NCBI GenBank assembly: GCA_051658525.1
Contig: JBOFMT010000119.1
Span: 1-64,000 of the forward strand
Direction: 5' to 3'
DNA: 64,000 bases
Source of the DNA: JBOFMT01 sp051658525
Lineage (GTDB): Bacteria > Bacillota_I > Bacilli_A > Erysipelotrichales > Erysipelotrichaceae
Shown in pieces: positions 24,189 to 32,098 of the stretch (position 1 is its first letter; each line of letters starts with the position of its first letter). A program made the position numbers and the translations under genes. A model generated the notes under the pieces. The model ran no database searches. It was not told the origin of the DNA and saw only the letters and a program-made list of their open reading frames with translations.

Positions 24189-25145
24189 ATGAACACAGTT
24201 AACCCCAACATTTTAGTATTCGGTGTATCCATTATGGACATCTTTGGTTTTGTCGATTATAAGTACGCAGCCTATGACTCAAACCCTGGATGTGTTCAAA
24301 CTTCCTTTGGTGGAGTTTGTCGTAACATTGCGGAAAACCTAACAAAAGTAGGTATCAATACCAAATTCATTTCCATTCTTGGTGATGATAATACAGGAAA
24401 AAGTATGTTGCAACATGCTCGTAACATTGGACTAGATATGGAGCATTCGTTGGTTGTTGCCAATGCAACAACACCGACCTACATGGCCATTCTAAATGAA
24501 GCTCGTGAAATGGTTTCCGCTGTCGTGGACATGAAAATTGTGCACCACATGACACCAGAATTCATCGATAGCAAAAAAGAACTCATTCAAGCAGCCGATT
24601 TTATGATTTTGGACTGTGATTCTGTTGAAATAACAGAGTATATCGTAACAACCTACCATAAGGATACGAAGATGATTCTCGATCCGGTATCAGGTGCTAA
24701 GGCACGTGCAGTTAAACACTTACTTCCTTACTTCCATACGATCAAACCAAACCGCCACGAAGCGAGTGCATTTTGTGGATTCCCGGTGGAAACAATGGAA
24801 GATGTAAGAAAAGCAGGTGCTTACTTCCTTTCTTTAGGTATTGAACAAGTATTCATTTCCTTAGATGTTGATGGTGTTTACTATATCAATAACGAAGAAG
24901 AAGGAATTGTATCCCATAACCCAATTGATGTCTTGAATGTCACTGGAGCTGGTGATGCCTTTGTAGCTGGACTTGGTTATGGTTACTTACACCAATCATC
25001 AACTTTGGACTGTATTAAATTTGCGATTGGAATGAGTATTGCTACCATTACACATGAGGAGACGATTCACCCTTTCCTAAGTGAAGAATTCATTCAAAAC
25101 GTAATGAAGACCATCCAATGGGATGTTGCAACATTTGAAAAATAA
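24189..25145 (+). CDS. PfkB family sugar kinase, probable pseudouridine kinase
   Basis: 318 residues of the ribokinase fold. The N-terminal FGGVCRNIAENLTKVG glycine motif and the C-terminal signature VLNVTGAGDAFVAGLGYGY with the catalytic Asp are present, and KPNRHEAS is the middle motif. GGVxRNIAENL is the form usual in pseudouridine kinases (PsuK) and their close relatives, so that is the best guess; ribokinase-like activity on another nucleoside or sugar remains possible. No psuG glycosidase gene is adjacent. It ends at a terminator shared with the convergent MBL-rhodanese gene. Confidence 0.85.
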   Translation: MNTVNPNILVFGVSIMDIFGFVDYKYAAYDSNPGCVQTSFGGVCRNIAENLTKVGINTKFISILGDDNTGKSMLQHARNIGLDMEHSLVVANATTPTYMAILNEAREMVSAVVDMKIVHHMTPEFIDSKKELIQAADFMILDCDSVEITEYIVTTYHKDTKMILDPVSGAKARAVKHLLPYFHTIKPNRHEASAFCGFPVETMEDVRKAGAYFLSLGIEQVFISLDVDGVYYINNEEEGIVSHNPIDVLNVTGAGDAFVAGLGYGYLHQSSTLDCIKFAIGMSIATITHEETIHPFLSEEFIQNVMKTIQWDVATFEK

Positions 25146-25172
25146 AAAGATCAGCTTACTGATCTTTTTTTT
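25144..25172. terminator. Bidirectional terminator
   Basis: AAAAGATCAG-CTTA-CTGATCTTTT with T runs on both strands. The loop contains the stop codon of the minus-strand gene. Confidence 0.85.
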
Positions 25173-26220
25173 CATATTGTTCTCGATAAGCTAACATGCC
25201 ACCACGCATGACATAGACATGTTCATAGCCCATATCACGAATGAGTTGTGCACCTGTTGTAGCTCGTCCACCACTCTTACAAATAACAACGATGGTTTCA
25301 CTCTTGTCTACAGGAAGCTTATTTTGTTTTTCAATGAGTTGGCCTACAGGAATATGGATAATACCTTCTAGATGACCCAAACTTGAAAACAATTCTTCCG
25401 CTTCTCGTACATCCAACCAAGTTGCATTTGGATATAGGTGTAGTTGCGCTGGTTCAATTGTCGGGATATTATATTTGGATGTTAGCGTCCCCTTCACTTC
25501 ACAAGCTGGTGTATCCTTGGGAATAAAGATTCCATCAGAGCGCATAGCGCACTTCGCATTTGCAACTAGAACTGGTTTCATCCACTCTGCTGGCCCAAGC
25601 TTTAAATCTTCGATAAATGTTTCAAATTCCTGTTGATTCGTGAATTGTAAAAACGGATTGGTCTGCTTTTGTTGTGCTAATGTACTGGATTTACGATTGC
25701 GATAATCGTGTGCTGGTAGCACCATCAAAGTTTCATTTAGCTGTTTCAGGTTCGAAAGTGTTGCATAGTGATCACTTGCACTTCCTCCTGGCAAATCATC
25801 TCGACCTGCTCCACCATCATCTAAAAATAAAGCATCTCCGGTAAACAAATACCCTGTTACTTCCAGTGCCATACTATCTTGCGTATGACCTTTTGCATGG
25901 TGTACGTAGAACTCGATCCCAGCAATATAATAGCTTGTTGCGTCTTCCATTCGATGCGTGACACATGGTGCTGGCGCCAATTGATGCATGTAATAAGCGC
26001 ATCCACACTGTGTACTTAGCAATGCACTTCCAGATAGATGATCCGCATGTGTATGGGTATCAATGACAGCAACTAGGTTGAGCGATTGTTCCTCTAGCAT
26101 CGAGGTATAGCGCGCTACCTCATCCAATAAAGGATCAATCAATACTACGGCATCCTTTCCTTCTAGCCTCACCATATAGGTTTTGCAGTCTACGGTATTG
26201 AGTTGTTTTACTTCAATCAT
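25156..26220 (-). CDS. Metallo-beta-lactamase-fold persulfide dioxygenase-like protein with C-terminal rhodanese
   Basis: 354 residues. The N-terminal MBL domain has THTHADHLSG, HAKGHTQDSM, FTGDALF and PAHDY, the pattern of ETHE1/persulfide dioxygenases that use a mononuclear iron and O2. A C-terminal rhodanese domain carries the active-site loop CKSGGRAT. Such fusions pass sulfane sulfur between the two sites. Glyoxalase II-type hydrolysis is the alternative, but the rhodanese partner argues for sulfur chemistry. A strong promoter lies upstream and the gene is monocistronic. Confidence 0.88.
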   Translation of the reverse strand: MIEVKQLNTVDCKTYMVRLEGKDAVVLIDPLLDEVARYTSMLEEQSLNLVAVIDTHTHADHLSGSALLSTQCGCAYYMHQLAPAPCVTHRMEDATSYYIAGIEFYVHHAKGHTQDSMALEVTGYLFTGDALFLDDGGAGRDDLPGGSASDHYATLSNLKQLNETLMVLPAHDYRNRKSSTLAQQKQTNPFLQFTNQQEFETFIEDLKLGPAEWMKPVLVANAKCAMRSDGIFIPKDTPACEVKGTLTSKYNIPTIEPAQLHLYPNATWLDVREAEELFSSLGHLEGIIHIPVGQLIEKQNKLPVDKSETIVVICKSGGRATTGAQLIRDMGYEHVYVMRGGMLAYREQYEKKDQ

Positions 26221-26241
26221 AACAACACCTCCTTTTCCTTC

Positions 26242-26269
26242 ATTCTACTGTAGGAAAAAAAAGAGTCAA
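26242..26269 (-). promoter_or_regulatory. Promoter of the MBL-rhodanese gene
   Basis: Minus strand: -35 TTGACT (26264-26269), 16-base spacer, -10 TAGAAT (26242-26247), close to AAGGAGG and the start codon. Confidence 0.65.
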
Positions 26270-26277
26270 GAGAAGTG

Positions 26278-26763
26278 TTACTTTGTAATGTTAACGATTG
26301 GCATCCACAATCGCATCATTCTCGATTCCATTGTTGCCGCTTGGGAAATAAAGTGAGAAAAGTCTACTACTTCCTCCAACCATTGTGATGTTTCATCAAA
26401 CGCGATTTGCTCATTTGCTTCTACGTATTGAAACAAGGCATCCCACATCGCTTCCATCTCTGTATAACTACAAACGGTTGTTAGATAGTTAGCACCACTA
26501 TACTGTTTTTCTAATAGTGGGAAGTTTACTTCATGGTCTTTCGGAATCGTAACCCACCATTCATAACCATATTCTAGTGAAGTATCACTTGGGGTCGAGC
26601 TTTGAAAGCCAAATAGCTGAAATGCTGGATCGGTTTGTAATTGATGTTTTAAGATATAGCCGATCATTACTTGTAAGGTATCATTTTCTGGTGTTTGACT
26701 TTGCCCACAAAAAGAAGCTACTGTAATCGCTTCTAGTGTTTCAATTTTCAGTTCTTGTATCAT
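26278..26763 (-). CDS. GyrI-like / AraC effector-binding domain protein
   Basis: 161 residues forming a stand-alone effector-binding domain. The early ELKIETLEAITVASFCG strand, the YGYEWWVTIPKD strand and the LTTVCSYTEM element fit the SOUL/GyrI-like fold that binds small hydrophobic or cationic compounds. There is no DNA-binding domain. It is monocistronic with AAGGAG before the ATG. The ligand is unknown. A second, unrelated-looking GyrI-like protein is encoded at 30.8-31.4 kb. Confidence 0.7.
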   Translation of the reverse strand: MIQELKIETLEAITVASFCGQSQTPENDTLQVMIGYILKHQLQTDPAFQLFGFQSSTPSDTSLEYGYEWWVTIPKDHEVNFPLLEKQYSGANYLTTVCSYTEMEAMWDALFQYVEANEQIAFDETSQWLEEVVDFSHFISQAATMESRMMRLWMPIVNITK

Positions 26764-26864
26764 TTCGTTTCTCCTTGATGTTTATACGCATAGTATACGC
26801 TAATTTCTAGGAAGTTCCAGGCTTTTTTCATGTTATAATATAGGTTCCCTAAAGGAGGATCTTT

Positions 26865-27644
26865 ATGCGTACCTTAACCATTGATTGTTCAACCTGTAGA
26901 GCTTACTGTTGTAAAGCCTTATTCTTCTCCAAATTAGATGGATTTCCTAGTGACAAACCAGCAAATGTCCCATGCAGCTTTCTAGAAACAGATGATCGTT
27001 GTCGTATCCATACCCAACTCAAAGCACAAGGGTTGCGTGGATGTACGAGCTACGACTGTATCGGAGCAGGACAACGTGTTGCTCAACAATACGCTTCTGC
27101 TACAACACAAGAACAGTATGCTGCCTATCAAAAAATGCGGATGTTGCATGAAATGTTATGGTATCTTCAAGATTGTAGCCTTCATCACAAGACAGCCTCC
27201 ATCCTAGAACAAACCAAACAACTCTATGCGCAATGCGATGCGATAGGAGCGCTAGACATTCAAGACTTCTTAGCTTTTGATATGGATCAAATACGAAATC
27301 GAGTTAACCCACACTTACTGCGTGCTATGGCTCTTGTGTTAAACAAGGAACGGGTTGCTCCTCCCCAATCAGCAATTAACTATATTGGCGTAGACTTCTC
27401 AAAGAGAAGACTGGCAAGCTATGATTTTAAAGCTGCACTTTTGATGGCAGCTGATTTTTCCAACCTAACCTTAGATAATGCAATTTTTCTAGGAGCAGAT
27501 TTACGAGATGCCAACTTTTCCAACTGTGACTGTTCGCAAGCCATTTTCCTTACCCAACAACAAGTCAATACTACGATTGGGAATGAAGCTACTCGATTGC
27601 CAGCGCATCTAGTAGTACCTGACCACTATCATCAAAAAAAATAA
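26865..27644 (+). CDS. Pentapeptide-repeat protein with Cys-rich N-terminus
   Basis: 259 residues. The first about 70 carry a cysteine set (CSTCRAYCC, PCSFL, DRCRIH, RGCTSYDC) resembling YkgJ-type metal- or cluster-binding motifs. The middle is helical. The C-terminal part has pentapeptide repeats of the A(D/N)LxX type, such as ADFSN, ADLRD and ANFSN between residues about 195 and 225, only one or two coils of the right-handed beta helix. AAAGGAGG precedes the ATG. Function is unknown. The gene ends at a terminator shared with the convergent DUF1905 gene. Confidence 0.8.
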   Translation: MRTLTIDCSTCRAYCCKALFFSKLDGFPSDKPANVPCSFLETDDRCRIHTQLKAQGLRGCTSYDCIGAGQRVAQQYASATTQEQYAAYQKMRMLHEMLWYLQDCSLHHKTASILEQTKQLYAQCDAIGALDIQDFLAFDMDQIRNRVNPHLLRAMALVLNKERVAPPQSAINYIGVDFSKRRLASYDFKAALLMAADFSNLTLDNAIFLGADLRDANFSNCDCSQAIFLTQQQVNTTIGNEATRLPAHLVVPDHYHQKK

Positions 27645-27665
27645 TCCTCTTGGATTATTTTTTTA
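27633..27665. terminator. Bidirectional terminator
   Basis: AAATAATCC (27639-27647) and GGATTATTT (27652-27660) with A and T runs on the two flanks, closing two convergent genes. Confidence 0.85.
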
Positions 27666-28107
27666 CTTCCCGCATTTGAATCGCTTGTACGATGAGTTCT
27701 TGATGTTTTTGTTTGGTGGTGGTAGTTTTTGCACTCAACCAAGGCTGAAAAAGCTTTTTTTGACTTGTAAAGCTAAGATCATTTACATACGCAAGTTCAT
27801 CTTTATTGAGACAAACCTTAATTTCTTCTGGTACTTCAACACTGCGTACCTCTAAATCCTCTTCAATTACTACCTCGATCCTATCCCCATATGTTTTTTG
27901 TAATTGCTCCCTGATGATTTTAGGGATACCTAACATATAACAAGGAAGTCCCATCTTTACAATGGATCCTCGGTAAGACACTTGATCTAATAAAGCGTGA
28001 ACCTTCACGCGTTTTTTTCCATATATGGCTTCCACATCAAATGGAACTTCAATATAAGAAGCTTCTTTATCCGGTATTTTTTTAATTTCTGCACTAAATT
28101 TGTTCAT
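27655..28107 (-). CDS. DUF1905 / YdeI-OmdA-like protein
   Basis: 150 residues. The N-terminal half is a DUF1905 beta barrel (AEIKKIPDKEASYIEVPFDV, then KVHALLDQVSYRGSI and YMLGIPKIIREQLQK), which binds an unknown small ligand. The C-terminal part (ELAYVNDLSFTSQKK) is the helical OmdA-like segment. I start at the Met after GAGG; 17 upstream codons run through the promoter. It is a monocistronic gene that converges on the pentapeptide gene. Function is unknown. Confidence 0.8.
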   Translation of the reverse strand: MNKFSAEIKKIPDKEASYIEVPFDVEAIYGKKRVKVHALLDQVSYRGSIVKMGLPCYMLGIPKIIREQLQKTYGDRIEVVIEEDLEVRSVEVPEEIKVCLNKDELAYVNDLSFTSQKKLFQPWLSAKTTTTKQKHQELIVQAIQMREVKK

Positions 28108-28217
28108 GGTTAACCTCGCTTTTTTATTATACTGTAGCATAATGGACAAGAGAATCAATTTGCCCTTTTTAATGAGCTATGGTAAACTAAATGAGCAATT
28201 ATGTAGGAGGTATGCAC

Positions 28218-28559
28218 ATGGATCAATTACCAAACTGTCCAAAATGTAATTCTGAATATACCTATGAAGATGGTGCATTGTTCGTTTGTCCTGAATGTGG
28301 ACACGAATGGAGCGCATCAGCAGTTTCCACTACTGATGATGTTATCACAATCAAAGATGCCAACGGGAATCTACTTGCCGATGGTGATAGTGTAACTGTT
28401 GTGAAAGACTTGAAAGTCAAAGGTAGTTCTAGTGTATTAAAACAAGGAACCAAAGTAAAGAGCATTCGCTTGCTTTATGAAGGAGATCATAACATCGATT
28501 GTAAAATTGATGGCTTTGGAGCAATGAAATTAAAGTCAGAGTTTGTTAAGAAAAACTAG
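28218..28559 (+). CDS. PhnA/YjdM family zinc-ribbon protein
   Basis: 113 residues. An N-terminal zinc ribbon (CPKC with C7 and C10, CPEC with C24 and C27) is followed by a small SH3-like domain with DANGNLLADGDSVTVVKDLK, the PhnA signature. Despite the old name for alkylphosphonate use, the family is widespread and its role is unsettled. The start is the Met seven bases after TAGGAGG; an earlier ATG lies too close to that site. Promoter-like TTGCCC-17-TAAACT precedes it and a hairpin follows. Confidence 0.9.
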   Translation: MDQLPNCPKCNSEYTYEDGALFVCPECGHEWSASAVSTTDDVITIKDANGNLLADGDSVTVVKDLKVKGSSSVLKQGTKVKSIRLLYEGDHNIDCKIDGFGAMKLKSEFVKKN

Positions 28560-28571
28560 ATGAATTCGAGA

Positions 28572-28597
28572 AAAGGTAGCTTGCTATCTTTTTTTTT
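28572..28597 (+). terminator. Terminator after the PhnA-like gene
   Basis: AAAGGTAGC and GCTATCTTT form a tight stem with one G-U pair, followed by a run of T on the plus strand. Confidence 0.7.
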
Positions 28598-28632
28598 ATC
28601 TAAAGCAAGGAAACACAAGCCTAGTGAAAAGG

Positions 28633-28661
28633 TTGCATGCATCTTGTGTTTCGTGTAAAAT
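28633..28661 (+). promoter_or_regulatory. Promoter of the GltD-like gene
   Basis: TTGCAT (28633-28638), 17-base spacer, TAAAAT (28656-28661). A short dyad ATATGT-GT-ACATAT (28669-28682) lies just downstream in the leader and may be an operator. Confidence 0.65.
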
Positions 28662-28707
28662 ATGAAACATATGTGTACATATCGTACGGATGGATGGGAG
28701 TATGAAT

Positions 28708-29958
28708 ATGAAAGTATCAGCATTTGAACAATTTAAATCGGAGGCCGATCGTTGCTTACTTTGTGCCAATGCACGTTGTAAAACGTTCTGTCCCATTGCA
28801 ACACCAATTCCAGAACTAATCGCCTTATATCGAGAAGGAAATATCGATGAAGTTGCGAAACAACTATTTGAAAATAATCCACTTAGCGCATTTTGTGGCG
28901 TCGTCTGTGCTCACGAAGATCAGTGTGCCGGACATTGTGTACGTGGATTTAAGGGAGAACCGATTGCGTTTCATGAAATGGAAGCAGCAATATCAAAAGC
29001 ATATCTATACCAAAATGAATTCCAACAAGCTCCCCTTCGCGATGAGCATATCGCAATTATTGGAAGTGGGCCTGCAGGACTTACGGTTGCCCTAACACTT
29101 GCAATGCAAGGATACCGTATTACGATATTTGAAAAAAACAATCAAATTGGTGGAATGTTACGCTATGGGATTCCTGACTTCCGACTAGATAAAACCTTGT
29201 TGGATCGTTTAGAACAAGTACTTGTTAAGTTAAACGTAAAGATCCGTTATAATACCCTTGTTGGTGCTGGATTAACCGTAGATACCTTATTGGAGGATAG
29301 TTATAAAGCTATCTTTATTGGAACTGGTGTTTGGAATCCAAAACCATTGCATATCAAAGGAGAAACCTTAGGTCATGTTCACTATGCGGTAAACTATTTG
29401 AAAACACCGAACGATTTCCACTTAGGTGATGATGTTGTCGTTATTGGTGCTGGTAATGTTGCTATGGATGCTGCACGTACAGCAAAGCGCAATGGAGCTA
29501 AAAACGTAACGATCATCTACCGTAAAGATGCTGACTTTATGAAAGCAACAAAAAAAGAAATTATGGAAACAGAAGAGGACGGGGTTAACTTCTTATTCTA
29601 TCGTGCGCCAAAAGAAATTAACGATGAAGGTCTTGTCTTGGTTGAATCAAGAAAAAGCATCAAAGAAGATGGTATGAGTGATTTTACGTTAATTGAAGCG
29701 AGCGAAGAACAGTTTGCTGCGAGTGCAATTTTAGTTGCAATTAGCCAAACAACTAGAACCCATATCACTTCCTCAACAAAAAACTTGAATACCAATCGCT
29801 GGGGTCTATTAGAAGTTGATGAAACTGGTCATACATCTCGAGAAGCAATCTTTGCTAGTGGAGATGTGGTAACTGGAGCAAAAACCGTTGTTGAAGCGGT
29901 TGCACAAGCTAAGATAGTAGCACAAAGCATTGATGAGTATTGTAAACAAACAGTTTAA
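28708..29958 (+). CDS. GltD-like FAD/NAD(P) oxidoreductase with N-terminal iron-sulfur domain
   Basis: 416 residues. The N-terminal region has the eight-cysteine pattern of the glutamate synthase small chain / DPYD-type domain (CLLC, CKTFCP, CGVVC, CAGHC), expected to bind two 4Fe-4S clusters. FAD and NAD motifs follow: AIIGSGPAGLTVAL, then VVVIGAGNVAMDAARTA, and a late FASGDVVTGAKTVVEA. No gltA/gltB large chain is nearby, so it is probably an electron-transfer or bifurcating-type partner for another enzyme, or a stand-alone reductase. GGGAG lies seven bases before the start chosen. It is monocistronic. Confidence 0.87.
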   Translation: MKVSAFEQFKSEADRCLLCANARCKTFCPIATPIPELIALYREGNIDEVAKQLFENNPLSAFCGVVCAHEDQCAGHCVRGFKGEPIAFHEMEAAISKAYLYQNEFQQAPLRDEHIAIIGSGPAGLTVALTLAMQGYRITIFEKNNQIGGMLRYGIPDFRLDKTLLDRLEQVLVKLNVKIRYNTLVGAGLTVDTLLEDSYKAIFIGTGVWNPKPLHIKGETLGHVHYAVNYLKTPNDFHLGDDVVVIGAGNVAMDAARTAKRNGAKNVTIIYRKDADFMKATKKEIMETEEDGVNFLFYRAPKEINDEGLVLVESRKSIKEDGMSDFTLIEASEEQFAASAILVAISQTTRTHITSSTKNLNTNRWGLLEVDETGHTSREAIFASGDVVTGAKTVVEAVAQAKIVAQSIDEYCKQTV

Positions 29959-29982
29959 GTATCGCTTGCGATACTTTTTTTT
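29957..29982 (+). terminator. Terminator after the GltD-like gene
   Basis: AAGTATCG-CTTG-CGATACTT then a T run. The next promoter's -35 (TTGACA, 29981-29986) begins directly in its tail. Confidence 0.85.
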
Positions 29983-30008
29983 GACATCCCTTCACAAAAA
30001 GCTATGAT
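29981..30008 (+). promoter_or_regulatory. Promoter of the dioxygenase-GyrI unit
   Basis: TTGACA (29981-29986), 16-base spacer, TATGAT (30003-30008), then GGGAGG and the start codon. The transcript leader would be very short. Confidence 0.7.
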
Positions 30009-30026
30009 AAATGGGAGGTGAACACA

Positions 30027-30821
30027 ATGAACGATAAAATGCCCATTTACTTTTTTTCTCATGGTAGTCCGATGAATATCATCGAACAAACAAGCTTTAG
30101 TAACACATTAGATACGTTAGCTCATACGATGCCACAACCCAAGGCTATCATAATGATTTCAGCCCATTGGGTGACACAAGGCTCTAAGCTATCCCGTGTC
30201 GAGCAACCCAAACAAATCTACGACTTCTATGGTTTTCCACCAGAACTATATCAAGTCACTTACCATCCTTTAGGCGCTCCAAGTTTAGCCACTCATATCA
30301 AAGAACGAATTCCTACGATTGAATGGGATGCTTCCTGGGGACTAGATCATGGTGCCTGGTCTGTATTATTTCGACTCTACCCCAAAGCAAATATCCCTGT
30401 GATTCAACTTTCGATTGACCAAAATAAAACCTTAGCAGAACACATTGCATTTGCTAAGCAGTTAAGCTTTTTAAGATCGGAGGGCGTCCTCATTATTGGT
30501 AGTGGTAATATCATTCATAGCTTTCAATATGCCAATCCGTTGCGTGATGCACCAGCGTATGATTGGGCGATTGAAACGCACCAGTTACTGCTAAATGCAA
30601 TAAGGGAACATCGGCATCAAGATTTAATTGACTATCAAACATTACATCCGAATGCCAGCCGTGCCTTTCAAACCTTGGAACATTATATTCCAGCACTCTA
30701 TATTAGTGCACTGAGTGAGCAAGAAGATCAATATGAATGCTTGCATACTAGCTTTCAACATGCTAGTATGTCCATGAGTTGTTTTGTATGGAAACAACAG
30801 GAGGTCTTTCATGAAATATGA
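30027..30821 (+). CDS. Class III extradiol ring-cleavage dioxygenase, DODA/YgiD type
   Basis: 264 residues. The metal-ligand regions of the LigB-like family are visible: FFSHGSPMN at the N-terminus, ISAHWVT, LDHGAWSVL and GSGNIIHSF. Family members open catechol-type rings using non-haem iron or zinc and O2; the physiological substrate of the bacterial YgiD type is uncertain. The ATG chosen has GGGAGG at a suitable distance; the GTG nine bases upstream lies inside that site. It overlaps the next gene by 11 bases. Confidence 0.88.
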   Translation: MNDKMPIYFFSHGSPMNIIEQTSFSNTLDTLAHTMPQPKAIIMISAHWVTQGSKLSRVEQPKQIYDFYGFPPELYQVTYHPLGAPSLATHIKERIPTIEWDASWGLDHGAWSVLFRLYPKANIPVIQLSIDQNKTLAEHIAFAKQLSFLRSEGVLIIGSGNIIHSFQYANPLRDAPAYDWAIETHQLLLNAIREHRHQDLIDYQTLHPNASRAFQTLEHYIPALYISALSEQEDQYECLHTSFQHASMSMSCFVWKQQEVFHEI

Positions 30822-31425
30822 ATGGAAATTAAAAGATAAAGATTTGTATCTTCCAAAACATCGTCCCAGCGTAATCGATGTTCCAGCGATGCGCTTTCTT
30901 ACCATCACAGGAAAGGGAAATCCAAACGATAACCCTGAATTTAGTGAAGCAGTCACAGCGCTCTATAGTGCTAGTTATGCGATCAAAATGAGCTGGAAAC
31001 GTATCAAAGGCAATCAAGACTATACTGTCTTTCCTTTGGAAGGCATTTGGGATTTAACAGAAGAAGGAAGAAACAAAACAGAACTAGATAAAAATGATTT
31101 TGTTTTCACCCTAATGATTCGTCAACCTGATTTTGTACCGGATGAATACATCTATGAAATGATTGAACAAACAAAAATTAAAAAGGATGTACCTCGATTA
31201 GACCAATTGAAATTGGAAACCATTCATGATGGATTGTGTCTACAAATGATGCATAAGGGCCCGTTTGATGATGAACCAGCAAGCTTTGCTTGGATGAAGG
31301 AAATCCAAACCGAAGAAGGCTATACTCGCTTATCGATGACACACCGTGAAATTTATATTTCCGATATGCGTAAAACAAAACCTGAAAAACTAAAAACAGT
31401 ATTACGATACCAAATAAAAAAATAG
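30811..31425 (+). CDS. GyrI-like small-molecule-binding protein
   Basis: 204 residues. The N-terminal KPSVIDVP-like segment (RPSVIDVPAMRFLTITG), the YTVFPLEGIW and FVFTLMIRQPDFV strands and the KLETIHDGLCLQMMHKGPF repeat fit the two-repeat GyrI-like family found beside metabolic genes in Firmicutes. AGGAGG is embedded in the end of the dioxygenase gene, and the start overlaps it by 11 bases, so the two are translationally coupled. A shared ligand with the dioxygenase is plausible but unproven. Confidence 0.8.
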   Translation: MKYEWKLKDKDLYLPKHRPSVIDVPAMRFLTITGKGNPNDNPEFSEAVTALYSASYAIKMSWKRIKGNQDYTVFPLEGIWDLTEEGRNKTELDKNDFVFTLMIRQPDFVPDEYIYEMIEQTKIKKDVPRLDQLKLETIHDGLCLQMMHKGPFDDEPASFAWMKEIQTEEGYTRLSMTHREIYISDMRKTKPEKLKTVLRYQIKK

Positions 31426-31447
31426 TCGCAAAGCGACTATTTTTTTG
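31415..31447. terminator. Bidirectional terminator
   Basis: AAATAGTCGC-AAA-GCGACTATTT with A and T runs on the flanks. It closes the GyrI-like gene (plus) and the tetrapyrrole-methylase gene (minus). Confidence 0.88.
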
Positions 31448-32087
31448 GTGGTACATACAACGTTAATAAGTTATCCAGTACAAAGTCATGGTCAAGCTCA
31501 TACAACTTTTTCCAAGTTAATTTTTGTTGAGAGCTTCCCGCTGCAGATACAATACATACCGGATGTTCATCTTCATAAACATCCATCAAATCTAACTTTA
31601 AATCACTTGCAATGAGTTGATCAAACAACTGCGGAATTAAAAGATGTAAACTTGGCACTACCTTTTGTGCATCAAAATCAAGCGCATCCAATACTTGTAA
31701 TCCTTCGATAGGATCAATTTTCAAAGCTGCAAACATCGGATCCAAAAAGCTTTGACCGCCAAAAATCGTGACATTCGCTTCTTTGGCCAACATCTTAACG
31801 GTATACTCCGCAACACAAGGGTGACCCGGAACCGCATAGACGATATCCGTTGTTTGTCCCAAGCTGATAATTTGTGCGATGATTGTTTCATAAACAGTTT
31901 TAAAATCATCATGTTCCATATAAACTGCATCAAAACTCTCAAATGCAATTCCTTCCGCCTTTAACAAGGCTACCATCGGATGTTCTGCAGTACGTAAATA
32001 TAGGGGTTTCCCACTACGCAACACCTCCAAAACACCAACTGGAATTTGTTTTTCATCACCAGCACCCAAACCAATAATTGTAATCAT
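31437..32087 (-). CDS. Tetrapyrrole methylase-fold protein, YabN N-domain-like
   Basis: 216 residues. The N-terminal IIGLGAGDEKQIPVGVLEVL and the YAVPGHPCVAEYTV and LHLLIPQLFDQL segments match the methylase-like N-terminal domain of YabN proteins. In Bacillus this domain is fused to a MazG nucleotide pyrophosphohydrolase; here the MazG part is absent and the gene simply ends. It lies 11 bases after the tail-less rlmH and is probably in the same transcript. Its substrate is unknown. Confidence 0.83.
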   Translation of the reverse strand: MITIIGLGAGDEKQIPVGVLEVLRSGKPLYLRTAEHPMVALLKAEGIAFESFDAVYMEHDDFKTVYETIIAQIISLGQTTDIVYAVPGHPCVAEYTVKMLAKEANVTIFGGQSFLDPMFAALKIDPIEGLQVLDALDFDAQKVVPSLHLLIPQLFDQLIASDLKLDLMDVYEDEHPVCIVSAAGSSQQKLTWKKLYELDHDFVLDNLLTLYVPPKK

Positions 32088-32098
32088 AATCGTCCTTT

